From Actinophytocola sp050699935 (GTDB lineage: Bacteria > Actinomycetota > Actinomycetes > Mycobacteriales > Pseudonocardiaceae), in contig NZ_JBOHGB010000013.1 in assembly GCF_050699935.1 (NCBI RefSeq), positions 1 through 64,000 of the forward strand: 64,000 nucleotides of DNA, given 5' to 3'. Within the stretch, counting starts at the first letter, position 1. The number at the start of each line of letters is the position of its first letter. A program made the position numbers and the translations under genes. The notes beneath the pieces are model-generated. The model saw only the letters and a program-made list of their open reading frames with translations, did no database searches and had not been told where the DNA came from. Positions 1 through 8,437 of this stretch are shown piece by piece.

Positions 1-63
1 GCCCGGCACCAACAACCAAGCAACCGTGACAAGCGCGACCGGCACGGCCGCCATCCAGTTCAT
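1..63 (-). CDS. N-terminus of a membrane protein running off the left edge
   Basis: Only 21 codons lie inside the window. The minus-strand ATG at 63 is preceded by GAGGAAA about eight bases upstream, a good ribosome binding site. The visible residues (MNWMAAVPVALVTVAWLLVP) are a typical first transmembrane helix or signal anchor. No domain can be assigned from so short a piece. The gene would be transcribed in the same direction as the sulfotransferase-like gene upstream of it. Confidence 0.5.
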   Translation of the reverse strand, partial: MNWMAAVPVALVTVAWLLVPG

Positions 64-88
64 CGCGCGATTTCCTCATGTTCCTCGG

Positions 89-103
89 CCGGCACAGTGC
101 CGG
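89..103. promoter_or_regulatory. 15-bp palindrome upstream of the left-edge gene
   Basis: CCGGCAC-A-GTGCCGG is a perfect 7-bp inverted repeat around a single base, 26 bp upstream of the left-edge start codon. It could be an operator or a short hairpin. In DNA this GC-rich such palindromes also arise by chance. Confidence 0.25.
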
Positions 104-259
104 GCGTCCACCGCCGTCGGCCGGCACTGGCGCGGCCGATTCTAGGTGGCCGGTGCCGAGCGGGATCGTGTGGGCAAAGCGGTGCCCAGGCGTCCAGTGA
201 GGTGCCGGCAGCGGGCCGCCCGATGATCGGCATGGCTGGTCGCGGGTCGGCGCGCGGCC

Positions 260-293
260 GTTGCCCTCAGCGCGGCGTTGCCCTCAGCGCGGC
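260..293. repeat. 17-bp perfect tandem duplication across a stop codon
   Basis: The 17-bp unit GTTGCCCTCAGCGCGGC occurs twice head to tail (260-276 and 277-293). The stop codon of the sulfotransferase-like gene lies in the second copy. The duplication therefore falls on the gene's 3' end and looks like recent slippage. Confidence 0.8.
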
Positions 294-1531
294 GTGCGGC
301 CGTGGCGGCGGCCGAAGTCGGCGGCGCGGCGGCCGTGGTACAGCACGCGACGCCCACAGTTGGCCACCCGAGGGTGCTTGCGGTCCAACCATGTCTTGAA
401 CGGCTTTTCCAACGCGCCGCGTAACTTGGCCACCTCGTCCCGTTCCCGCCCGAGCTGCCCGAGCAGGCCGGTGATCGAGGCGATCGCCGGGTCGAGCAGT
501 TCTTCCGCGGACGCGTCCTCCGGTCGCAGCGGCGGCGTTTCCTCGGGCACCGGCATCAGCTCGGCAAGATCGCCGACGACGTTGTACTCGGCCTTGCACA
601 ACCCGTCGATCAGCTCCTGGGACCACTCGGTCGCCCATGCCAGCCGGGGCGCGGGCAACTTCAGTTTCGGCGCGTTCTCGCTGGCGCGCACCAGGATGTT
701 CTCGCCAAGCAACACACGTATCAACGGGTCGGAGTGTTGACGCGGCACCTCGTCCTCGAGCGCGACGTTCACCCGACGCAGCAACTCGGCCTGCGCGACG
801 CCGATCGACGGGTTGGCACGCTCGACCTCGGTGTCATAGCGGCGTCCGTCGATACCCAGCACCTGCGCGAACCGGTTCCACAGCAGGTCCTTCGGCGCAC
901 CGGGTCGCGGCACCGTCACGACGTGGATGTTCTCCCGGGGCACGGCCTCCTCCCAGCGGGCGAGAACCTCGACCGCGTGGTGCAGGCTCCAGAACATCTC
1001 ACCGAACGGTGCCGGCGTGTCGCGGCCGAGCTCGATGAGATCGTCGACGAACTTCTCGAACGGCACCCGGAGCCGGTGCTTGAGGTGCTCCTGCCAGCCC
1101 GCCGGCAGCTGCCGGGCGATGTCCCGTGCGGTGAACACCACCGAGACCTCCGCCGGACGCAGCGAGTCGACCGCACGCTTGATCTGCTCGACGTTCGCGC
1201 CGCCGAGGATCTCGTTGGAGATGATCGAAGTCGTGCCGGACCAGGTCCGTGCCCGAGAGGCCAGGCGTTCCCACGCGCCGTCCCAGTCCGGGTTGCGCAT
1301 GCCGTTCCACCGCATCTCGCGGATGTCCATGGTGGCGCCGAAATGCTCGAACGGCTGGTGCAACGGGTACCGGACACCGTCCTCGGCCAGCGCCACCCGG
1401 TTGTGCCACAACACGTTCTGCAGGTAGGTCGTGCCGGTCTTCGGCGCGCCGACGTGCAGGATTACACGGCCGGCCGGGTTCGTCTTCGCGTTCGTCACGG
1501 TGGCGGGCGGTTCGGCCACCCCGTCTCGCAT
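284..1531 (-). CDS. Sulfotransferase-like protein
   Basis: A 415-residue protein. After about 22 polar residues it enters HVGAPKTGTTYLQ, matching the 5'-phosphosulfate loop that binds the donor PAPS in sulfotransferases and related glycan-modifying enzymes. A second conserved-looking stretch, VVFTARDIARQLPAGWQE near residue 130, resembles the 3'-phosphate-binding segment (R...S/P...W) of the same fold. The last 60 residues are basic and probably lie outside the catalytic domain. The ATG at 1531 follows GAGGGAG at seven bases. No sulfate-activation or glycosylation genes lie nearby, so the acceptor (lipid, sugar or polyketide) is unknown. The family call is good; the reaction is inferred from the fold. 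Confidence 0.75.
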   Translation of the reverse strand: MRDGVAEPPATVTNAKTNPAGRVILHVGAPKTGTTYLQNVLWHNRVALAEDGVRYPLHQPFEHFGATMDIREMRWNGMRNPDWDGAWERLASRARTWSGTTSIISNEILGGANVEQIKRAVDSLRPAEVSVVFTARDIARQLPAGWQEHLKHRLRVPFEKFVDDLIELGRDTPAPFGEMFWSLHHAVEVLARWEEAVPRENIHVVTVPRPGAPKDLLWNRFAQVLGIDGRRYDTEVERANPSIGVAQAELLRRVNVALEDEVPRQHSDPLIRVLLGENILVRASENAPKLKLPAPRLAWATEWSQELIDGLCKAEYNVVGDLAELMPVPEETPPLRPEDASAEELLDPAIASITGLLGQLGRERDEVAKLRGALEKPFKTWLDRKHPRVANCGRRVLYHGRRAADFGRRHGRTPR

Positions 1532-1782
1532 GGAACGCTCCCTCGCTTCGGTTGGAGCCAGTTATGCTGATCTACCGAGAGCTCCGCGTCAACCCGAGTG
1601 ACCAGTGACCGCTTTCCACCGTCCTCGGCATCCACCGCGACGCTCGTGCGCAGTATGTACCGTCCTGGATACGGCCGCGGCACGGCCCGCCCAGCGGGCG
1701 AGCACAATTCGAAACACTCCGGATCAGTAGCCCCCGGGCACGCTGCGGGCCCGTTTTGAACAGTGCTCGTTGTGGCCGGCCG

Positions 1783-2238
1783 TCAAAGGTGAATGCTCTG
1801 GGCGACAGCCGCGGCCTGCTCGGCGATGGCTGGCCAGCCATGCACGCTGTTGGTCGAGCAGTCGAGTGCGACGATGTGCTCGTCGTCCGACGCGGGCAGC
1901 ATCAGCTGCACCCCGTAGGTGGGAATGACCTGGGTGTCGGCGTGCCCGGTGGCCTCGGGTGGCAGCCGGTACTCGCCGGCACGGACCATCGCGGCTGCCC
2001 GACCGGCGGGCAACGTCACGACGCGAACATCGGCGTCCGGGCAGCTCTCCGTGAGCGCGGCACACAGGTCGTCGGCGGTGACTGGATCGTTCGACCGGAA
2101 CACCCGCACCACAAGGCTCGCGGTGGCGTCGCCGGAACGGGTGGCCACGGTGAATGTGCCGGCGATGTGCGCGTGCTCGGTGTGCGTGCGGCTGAAGGTT
2201 TCCGGTGGCCGCAACGTCAGGCCGTTCATCGTGGGCAT
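1783..2238 (-). CDS. Hypothetical protein of a T7SS-substrate module
   Basis: About 151 residues, soluble, without signal peptide or membrane segment. Its ATG (2238) overlaps the stop of the WXG-domain gene upstream once a frameshift is allowed for; a GTG three bases earlier is an alternative start. The protein alternates beta-type segments (HIAGTFTVATRS, SLVVRVFRSN, VRVVTLPAGRAAAMV) and ends in a helix. In size and position it parallels the LpqN/DcrB-like protein of the second T7SS module at 35970-36479. It could be a chaperone, immunity or adaptor protein for the neighbouring secreted protein. Nothing in the sequence decides between these. Confidence 0.6.
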   Translation of the reverse strand: MPTMNGLTLRPPETFSRTHTEHAHIAGTFTVATRSGDATASLVVRVFRSNDPVTADDLCAALTESCPDADVRVVTLPAGRAAAMVRAGEYRLPPEATGHADTQVIPTYGVQLMLPASDDEHIVALDCSTNSVHGWPAIAEQAAAVAQSIHL

Positions 2239-3349
2239 CACGAGTCCTTCGCCCGTTCGGCGAACAGGGCGCGGTCCTCGACCTGACCCTGCTCCACCGC
2301 GTTCCAGAACGCGATTCCGGGCTGCGCGAGCCCCTGCGTGGCCCCGTAGACCCCCACTGTTCAGGGCTCTGCGGCAGCCAGTAGTCCCGGTAGTGCTCGT
2401 AGAGACCGGGCGCGCCCTGCGTGCCGCCCGCGACGGTCTGGAGCAGGCTCAGGCTGTCGGCGGTCTCCTTGCCGAGTCTGGCGGGCGCGCCGAACGTCGG
2501 AATCGCCCCGAGGAAGTCGCCGGTAAGGGTTTGTCCGCTCACGTCGGCGCCGGCCGCGCGGGCCAGGGCGTGCCCGCCGAGGGCGACACCGGAGAGCCCA
2601 TTGCCGACGAATCCCAGTGGGGGAGCGAGGATCCCGGCCGAGCTGGTGACGAACGCGAGGTCACCGATGACGTCGGAGACGTTGGCGACCACGTTGGGAT
2701 TCGCCACGGTGTAGCGCACCAGCGGCGCGTTCCCCACCACGTCGCCGAGCAAGCCGACCGCGCGGTCCAGCAGTCCTGGACCGTCCGGGGCATCCTCGCC
2801 GGCCTGCTTGAGCTTTCGGGCACCTTCCTCGGCCAGCTCGGCGTGCTGGTCTTCGAGCCGCTCCGCGCGTTCCTTGATCTCGTCGTACCGTTGCTCCGCC
2901 GCGTCGAGCGCCGCCTGGGCCTGCCGCGCGGCTTCCGCGTCACCGCCGGTGACCTCGGTGATGAGCACGCCGACGCCGCCGAGCGAGGGCAGCGCCGGGT
3001 CGGACCGCGCCTGCTCGATCCGCCGTTTCGCGTCCGCGGCCTCGGCTTCGAGCCGGCTGGCCGTGCGTTGCAGCGAGGACAGGTCCGCGTGCCAGGCGCC
3101 GAGCGCCGCGGCCGCGGCGGTCATGGCCGCGGCGGCGTCGTCCAGGTGCCGGGGGAACTCGCCGACCGACCCGCGGAACGCCTCGGCGGCCTGGCCCTCC
3201 CAGCCGCCGGCCTGGGCGATCCCGGCCATGGTGGTGCGGGCCTCGGTCAGCGTGGTGGACACGGAGTCGAGACGCGCGCGCAGGCCGTCCACGGCGCCGA
3301 GCTCGCCGGGCGCCGGGTCGAAGCCCAGCGCGGGGAAGTCACGTGACAT
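2238..3349 (-). CDS. WXG/LXG-type T7SS substrate, frameshifted near its 3' end
   Basis: The ATG at 3349 is preceded by AGGGACC and overlaps the upstream gene by 11 bp. Residues 1-100 form a WXG100-like helical hairpin (GGWEGQAAEAFRG at the turn). A long coiled coil follows (about 105-195), then a glycine/alanine-rich hydrophobic stretch (about 225-290). This fits a secreted T7SS protein. At a run of five C (2351-2355 on the plus strand) the frame departs. One additional base there restores a sensible end (VYGATQGLAQPGIAFWNAVE and onward, ending in a lysine-aspartate-serine) that stops exactly where the next gene starts. Corrected length is about 370 residues. It is either a sequencing error in a homopolymer or a real lesion that swaps the tail. 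Confidence 0.65.
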
Positions 3350-3827
3350 GGTCGGTCCCTCCGTCCAGCCGGCGGCCGATCGAGCCGGTCGGGTCTCCGG
3401 CGGCCTGGCCGCCCACGCCGGAACCGCCGCTGTCGGTCGGGGAGCCGGCCGCCTGACCGCCCGTGCCGGTGCCGCCACCCGCTTCGGCCGGTGACCCCGC
3501 CCCCTGGCCGCCGGCGTCGGGCGGCTCCCCGAGGGGGGTGGTCAGCTCGCCCAGCCGGATCGCGTGGACCGAATCCTGGTTCGCGTACTGCTGGCGCGCC
3601 GCGCCCAGCGCGGGGGCCAGCTGCTGGGTCGCCTCGCGCAGCCGGCTGACGCCGTGCTCCCAGCGCTCCTGGAACTCCTGCCCGGCCGAGTCCAGGTCCT
3701 CGTGCCCGAGCCGCGACTCGCCTGCCTCGCGCAGCCGGCCGGTCGCGGCCCCGATCTGGTCCGCGGCGCTGCCCACCATCGCGACCAGCTCGCTCAGCCG
3801 GTCCAGTTCGACCGTGAACCCGTCCAC
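3339..3827 (-). CDS. WXG100-like protein with Gly/Pro/Gln-rich repeat tail
   Basis: A 162-residue protein. Residues 1-90 look like an ESAT-6/WXG100-type helical hairpin (FTVELDRLSELVAMVGSAAD, then a QEFQERWEHG turn). The tail from about 105 to 155 is low complexity, built from imperfect repeats of GGQAAGSPT with serine, threonine and alanine linkers. It is first in a three-gene module, and its end overlaps the next start by 11 bp. Known WXG100 proteins form heterodimers and carry substrates into T7SS. By analogy this one may partner the larger WXG-domain protein encoded next. The low-complexity tail is unusual for this short family. Confidence 0.65.
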   Translation of the reverse strand: MDGFTVELDRLSELVAMVGSAADQIGAATGRLREAGESRLGHEDLDSAGQEFQERWEHGVSRLREATQQLAPALGAARQQYANQDSVHAIRLGELTTPLGEPPDAGGQGAGSPAEAGGGTGTGGQAAGSPTDSGGSGVGGQAAGDPTGSIGRRLDGGTDHVT

Positions 3828-3959
3828 AGCGTCACCTCGTCGGTCCTTCGGTGTCTCCCTTCCTCAACAGTGACGACGTCAGGTTCTCCGGTCATCCCGA
3901 GACCCGCGCCGGTAAGGGATCGTTAAGCTCCCGCCGGTCTCGGTTGTGCCACGTCGGAC

Positions 3960-5015
3960 CTACGTAGCGGGTGCGGCGGCGGGTTGGAGGACGGCGATCC
4001 CGTTCTTTCTGATGACCGAGGTGTTGAACGGTGCGGACTCGCGCTCCACCAGGTCCAGAACCGCACCGGCGCGGTCGCCTTCGACGATCTCCGGCTCATG
4101 GGAATCGTTGATGAGAACCGGGATCACCGTCACCCGGTCGATTTCACCGTTCACGACGCGGCAGGTCAGGATGGCGGTTTCGCTGTCGAAGTGGGGGCTT
4201 TCGCGGTCGAACGCGAAGTTTCCCAGGCTGTAGCAGATCAGTCCGTCGCCGTGGAACTCGATGCCCTGCAGCACGTGCGGATGGTGACCGATGACCAGGT
4301 TCGCACCAGCGTCGATCACGGCTCGTCCCAGATCCACCTGGTAGTCGGCGATCTTGCGGTATGACTGGGAAATGCCCCAGTGCCAGGACACGATCACGAA
4401 ATCCGCCACGTCCCGGGCCTGGCGGACGTCCGCCATCAGCGTTTCGTGATCCACCTCGTCCGCCGTGGTGACCGGGATGGCCGGCGACCCAGGCTGTTCG
4501 AACACCCGTGGCGAAGGCTGATAGGCGGTATGCACCCGGACCGTCGCGATGCCCGGTCGATCGGCCGTCGCCGGGAAGGCGCCAGGCTGGAAGACGGAGC
4601 TGTACGACAGGAATGCGAACCGGCTGCCACCGCGACTGATGATCGCTGGCATCCGTGCGGCCGCGTCGTCCGCGCCCGCGCCACAGTGCTGGATGTTCGC
4701 CTCGTCCAGTACCTCGACCGTCTGCATGATGCCTTCGGGGCCGAGGTCCATCGAGTGGTTGTTGGCCAGCGACATGACGTCGAACACGCCATCGGAGAGA
4801 GCGGTCACCGTATTGAGCGGCGACTGGAAGTGCACCCCGGCGATCGGCTTGCCGAGAAGCGGCTCACCGCGGTCGGTGATCGGACCCTCGAGGTTTCCGA
4901 ACGAAATGTCGGCGTCGCGCAGGACAGACCTGACGGACGTCAACATCGAAGGCGGGTCGTCACGCTTGATGTACACATCGCCGACGAACACCATCTCCAC
5001 TGTCGAATCTGACAT
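3960..5015 (-). CDS. CapA-family metallophosphoesterase-like protein
   Basis: A 351-residue protein starting at ATG 5015 behind AGGAG. It has the CapA (poly-gamma-glutamate capsule) fold signatures in order: FVGDVYI (metal-binding GD), GNLEGPI, SLANNHSMD (NNH), VSWHWG (H-x-H/W type) and IGHHPHVLQG, then YSLGNFAFD. No signal peptide or membrane helix is seen, unlike the membrane-anchored CapA of capsule operons. It is the last gene of the TctC-TctB-TctA operon, 34 bp after tctA. That position suggests hydrolysis of a phosphate or amide in the imported substrate rather than capsule export. Family assignment is strong; the job is inferred from context. Confidence 0.8.
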   Translation of the reverse strand: MSDSTVEMVFVGDVYIKRDDPPSMLTSVRSVLRDADISFGNLEGPITDRGEPLLGKPIAGVHFQSPLNTVTALSDGVFDVMSLANNHSMDLGPEGIMQTVEVLDEANIQHCGAGADDAAARMPAIISRGGSRFAFLSYSSVFQPGAFPATADRPGIATVRVHTAYQPSPRVFEQPGSPAIPVTTADEVDHETLMADVRQARDVADFVIVSWHWGISQSYRKIADYQVDLGRAVIDAGANLVIGHHPHVLQGIEFHGDGLICYSLGNFAFDRESPHFDSETAILTCRVVNGEIDRVTVIPVLINDSHEPEIVEGDRAGAVLDLVERESAPFNTSVIRKNGIAVLQPAAAPAT

Positions 5016-5049
5016 CGGCACTACTCCTAATCCATAACCTCGACCGGCC

Positions 5050-6579
5050 TCATGCTTTCCCGGTGGATCCGACCTTTCTCGACTTTCCAAAGAGGTGACG
5101 TACGGCAGGTTTGATCAACGGCCAGACGATCACGGTGATCGCCACGATCATCATCGTCGCGGCGATGGGACGGGTGAAGAAGACGTCGATCGATCCGTCC
5201 GACAGGATCAGCGAACGCCGAAGGTTCCGCTCGGCCAGCGGTCCGAGTACGACGGCGAGGATCAGGGGAGCCGGGGGGTACCCGTACCGGTGCAACAGGT
5301 AGCCGACGATGGCGAAGACGAACATGACCCAGACGTCGAACACCGCGTACTGCACCGCGAAGACACCGACGATGGCGAGCACCACGACGATCGGGTTGAT
5401 GTATCGGGTACTGGAACGCACCATGCGGACGAACGCGGGAATGAAGGCGGTGTTCAGCACGACCAGAAGCACGTTGCCGACGTACATGCTGGCGATGAAT
5501 ACCCAGGCGACCTCGGCGTGGTCGACGAAGAACCGCGGACCTGGGGTGAAGCCGAACTGGATGAGCGCCACCAGGAGCAGCGCCGTCGTCCCCGAGCCGG
5601 GAATGCCCAGGGTGAGCATCGGCAGCAGCGACCCGCCGGTCGACGCGTTGTTGGCGGCTTCCGCGCTCGCGACCCCTTCGATCGCTCCCTTTCCGAACTT
5701 CCGTGGCTCCCGCGAGATCTTCTGTTCCACGGAATAGCTCAGGAAGGACGCTATCGTCGCTCCCGCTCCGGGCAGGGCGCCGATACCGAATCCCAGCCCG
5801 GTGCCGCGGACGATCGGGAACGCGGAACGTCGCCAGTCGGACCTCCCGGGCAGCATCGCTCCCGCCTTGACGATGCTGTCGACCCGGCCCCCGTTCCGGG
5901 CGGATCGCTCGAGATTCGACATGATTTCGACGATCGCGAACAACGCGATCGCTATGGGCAGGAAGCCAAAACCGTTGTCCAGGTACAGGGAACCCATCGT
6001 GAACCGGGCGACACCGGAAATCGGGTCCAGGCCGACAACCGCAATGGCAAGGCCAAGAATCACCATCGCGTAACCCTTGGCCCGCCGGTCTCCCACCAAG
6101 CCGGAGACCAGGGTCAGGCCCAGGAACATCAAAGCGAAGTACTCAGGTGGTCCGAATCTGAGCGCGAAGGTACTGATGGCCGGACCCAACAACATCAGTA
6201 GCACGACGCTCGTCGTCCCGGCGATGAACGAGGCCACGGCCGACACCGTGAGGGCGACCCCTGCTCGACCCTGCTTCGCCATCTGGTGGCCGTCGATGGA
6301 CGTCATCACCGAGGATGCCTCGCCGGGCACGTTGAGCAGCACGGCCGTGATGGTTCCGCCGTACATCGCGCCGTAGTACAGGCCGCCCAGCATGATCAGG
6401 GCCGCTATCGGATCCATGCCGTAGGCAACCGGAAGCAACAAGGCGATCGCGGTCACCGGCCCCAGCCCGGGGAGGGCGCCGACCAGCGTGCCCAGAATCG
6501 CGCCGGTGAGGCCCATCAGCAGGTTGAATGGCTCCAACGCCCCCGCGAATCCGTTGAGCAAGGAATTGAGGACGTCCAT
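5050..6579 (-). CDS. tctA: Tripartite tricarboxylate transporter, large membrane subunit TctA
   Basis: A 509-residue protein with at least ten hydrophobic segments. It carries family hallmarks, including the GALPGLGPVTAIALLLP segment near the N-terminus, YYGAMYGGTITAVLLNVPGE, and a second GALPGAGATIASFLSY half-repeat around residue 270. TctA is the permease of a secondary, binding-protein-dependent system that takes up carboxylates. It is preceded by TctB and TctC genes in the same direction with 48-bp and 28-bp gaps, so the system is complete. The substrate cannot be read from the sequence. Confidence 0.92.
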   Translation of the reverse strand: MDVLNSLLNGFAGALEPFNLLMGLTGAILGTLVGALPGLGPVTAIALLLPVAYGMDPIAALIMLGGLYYGAMYGGTITAVLLNVPGEASSVMTSIDGHQMAKQGRAGVALTVSAVASFIAGTTSVVLLMLLGPAISTFALRFGPPEYFALMFLGLTLVSGLVGDRRAKGYAMVILGLAIAVVGLDPISGVARFTMGSLYLDNGFGFLPIAIALFAIVEIMSNLERSARNGGRVDSIVKAGAMLPGRSDWRRSAFPIVRGTGLGFGIGALPGAGATIASFLSYSVEQKISREPRKFGKGAIEGVASAEAANNASTGGSLLPMLTLGIPGSGTTALLLVALIQFGFTPGPRFFVDHAEVAWVFIASMYVGNVLLVVLNTAFIPAFVRMVRSSTRYINPIVVVLAIVGVFAVQYAVFDVWVMFVFAIVGYLLHRYGYPPAPLILAVVLGPLAERNLRRSLILSDGSIDVFFTRPIAATMMIVAITVIVWPLIKPAVRHLFGKSRKVGSTGKA

Positions 6580-6627
6580 GTCAATCTTCGCCGGTGGTCG
6601 AGGGACCGCATTGGACGTTGTGCACGG

Positions 6628-7152
6628 TCACGGGAGCTGCACACCGAGGGCGATTTCGAACAGCGCATACGTGGCGGCGGATATCAGTACCGCGACCAAC
6701 GCCGACCGCCAGAGCGCCTGACCTTCGACCCACCACAACTCGGCGATGACGAGGAGGACGATGCCGACCAGTGCTCCGGCGAACTGGACAGCGAGGATCC
6801 CTCCCGCCATCACCCCGAGGAACTTCACGATCTTCCAGCGGGCCGCGTTGTTCCAGTGCACCGCGGTCGCCGCCGGCGGCGGGGAATCGCCTTGGGCCGA
6901 GCGCCTTTCCAGGAAGACGATCAAACCCGAGATTCCGATCAATGCCCCGCCCAGCCACATCGGTAGGAACCCGGGACCTGGCTGGCCTTCGGACGTGTGG
7001 TACGGCAGGCCGCGAACCGAGTCGACAATGAGAAAGATGCCCGCGGCCGTCAACAGCATCGGCACGATGAGACGCCCGCGGGAAGGCTGTTGCGCAGCGC
7101 CTTCGTTTTCAGCCGGTGCTTCGGGGTCGCTACTTCGCGGATCCCGACTCAT
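6628..7152 (-). CDS. tctB: Tripartite tricarboxylate transporter, small membrane subunit TctB
   Basis: A 174-residue protein with a polar N-terminus of about 28 residues and four hydrophobic segments (IVPMLLTAAGIFLIVDSV, the segment after MWLGGALIGI, GVMAGGILAVQFAGALVGI, and the C-terminal LVAVLISAATYALFEIAL). This size, the Y-H-x-x-E-G-x-P-G-P-G-x-x-P motif after the first helix, and its place between tctC and tctA fit TctB, the small partner of TctA. The ATG at 7152 follows GAGGAG about ten bases upstream. Confidence 0.85.
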   Translation of the reverse strand: MSRDPRSSDPEAPAENEGAAQQPSRGRLIVPMLLTAAGIFLIVDSVRGLPYHTSEGQPGPGFLPMWLGGALIGISGLIVFLERRSAQGDSPPPAATAVHWNNAARWKIVKFLGVMAGGILAVQFAGALVGIVLLVIAELWWVEGQALWRSALVAVLISAATYALFEIALGVQLP

Positions 7153-7180
7153 GCCAACTTGCTCCTCTCGGGCCGCCGGC

Positions 7181-8200
7181 CTACAAGCCGCCCTTGTCTA
7201 CGACCTTCTGCAGCACGTCGGTCTCGTCCTGAATACGCTTGCCGAAGTCGGCTGACCCGAGAAACTGCGGCGGCTCAGCGCTTTCCTTCTTGTGCGCCTC
7301 GACGAACTCGGGGTCCGCCACGACCTTCCGCAGCGCGTCTTCGAGGTAACGAACCACGTTCTCGGGTGTCCCGGGCGGTGCCAGCAGCCCGATCCAGGCG
7401 GCCTGGAACGCCACGTTGTGGCCAAGGTCCTTGAGTGTCGGAAGGTCCGGGAACTGTTCTGGACTGTCGGCCCCGGTGCTCACCAGCCCACGCACCACGC
7501 CCTGCGAAAGCTGCCCTGCCGTGGAGGCCAACCCAGGCACCGCCACCTCGACGTGTCCACCAAGAGCGGCCGCCACCGCCGAGGCTCCGCCATCGAAGGG
7601 CACATGTTTCCACTCGACGCCGAGCTCGTCCGTCAGCGCGGAGATAATGAGATGACCCGTGCTTCCCGGCCCGGACGTGCCGTAGGTGATTTCGTCAGGG
7701 TGGGACCTGGAGTACTCAACCATTTCGTCGAAGGACTTGTGCGGCGAGTTCGGCCGAACAACGAGGACGTAAGAAACCTCGGCCACCTGCGCGATCGGCG
7801 TGAAGTCGGACGCTTGGTAACCAACGTCCTGCGTCAGGGGTGGCGTGACGATCGCTCCACTGGACGCCATGAGTACCTCGTACCCGTCCGGCTCGGCCTG
7901 ATGGACCTGCTGGCTTCCGACAGTCCCACCGCCGCCTGGTTTGGGAACGGCGCGAACGGGAACGTCCACATACTCGCCGATGGTTTCGATGACCCGCCGT
8001 GCCGTGGTGTCGACACCACCACCTGGCTCGTACGGAATCACCATGTTGATCGGCTTCTGCGGGTACTCGTCGGCGGAACCAGCAGTGGCTCCTTCGCCGC
8101 AGGCTGATGCGCCGAGCGCCAGCACGGCCAACAGGGCGAGGACTCCGGTCGAGCGTCGTGAAGTGCCACGTTGCACAGAGCGCATCTTTTGAACCCACAT
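7181..8200 (-). CDS. tctC: Tct/Bug-type solute-binding lipoprotein TctC
   Basis: A 339-residue exported binding protein. The N-terminus has arginines, a hydrophobic core and the lipobox LGASAC, so the mature protein would be lipidated at the cysteine and anchored outside the membrane. The Bug-family loops PYEPGGGVDTTAR and KPGGGGTVGS are present, as is the YGTSGPGSTGHL segment. It binds a carboxylate and hands it to TctA/TctB. Two starts are possible, ATG 8200 and ATG 8185. Neither has a clear ribosome binding site, and an AT-rich -10-like region abuts 8200, so leaderless translation from 8200 is plausible. Confidence 0.88.
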   Translation of the reverse strand: MWVQKMRSVQRGTSRRSTGVLALLAVLALGASACGEGATAGSADEYPQKPINMVIPYEPGGGVDTTARRVIETIGEYVDVPVRAVPKPGGGGTVGSQQVHQAEPDGYEVLMASSGAIVTPPLTQDVGYQASDFTPIAQVAEVSYVLVVRPNSPHKSFDEMVEYSRSHPDEITYGTSGPGSTGHLIISALTDELGVEWKHVPFDGGASAVAAALGGHVEVAVPGLASTAGQLSQGVVRGLVSTGADSPEQFPDLPTLKDLGHNVAFQAAWIGLLAPPGTPENVVRYLEDALRKVVADPEFVEAHKKESAEPPQFLGSADFGKRIQDETDVLQKVVDKGGL

Positions 8201-8221
8201 ATCATAGAATATATTAGATAG
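8201..8221 (-). promoter_or_regulatory. AT-rich promoter/operator region of the tct operon
   Basis: Twenty-one bases that are almost pure A/T sit directly upstream of tctC in otherwise GC-rich DNA. Read on the minus strand they contain the palindrome AATATATT flanked by TATC and GATA, and the -10-like TATTCT about eight bases before the start codon. This fits a leaderless promoter overlapped by a repressor site. Which regulator binds is unknown. Confidence 0.45.
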
Positions 8222-8437
8222 CGACGCTACCGTAGATCACGCGCAGCAGTCAAGGTGCGGTGGCAGGCCCGGTAGCCGGCTCCGGATCAGCGGACCTTCG
8301 GCGCAGCCGCCAGATTCCGTCCCACTGCGGCCTTCCCGGCAGCCATGAGGCGCCCGCCGCCTGGTCAGCGTGCTCACCACCGACACCGACACCCGAGATC
8401 ACCCCGGTCCGACCGCGTGATCGCACACGCTCCGGGC

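Noticed and set aside
3339..3500. Possible CRISPR or DNA repeat array in the Gly/Gln-rich coding repeats
   Set aside because: The units are irregular in length and follow the codon frame. They are protein repeats in a WXG100-like gene.
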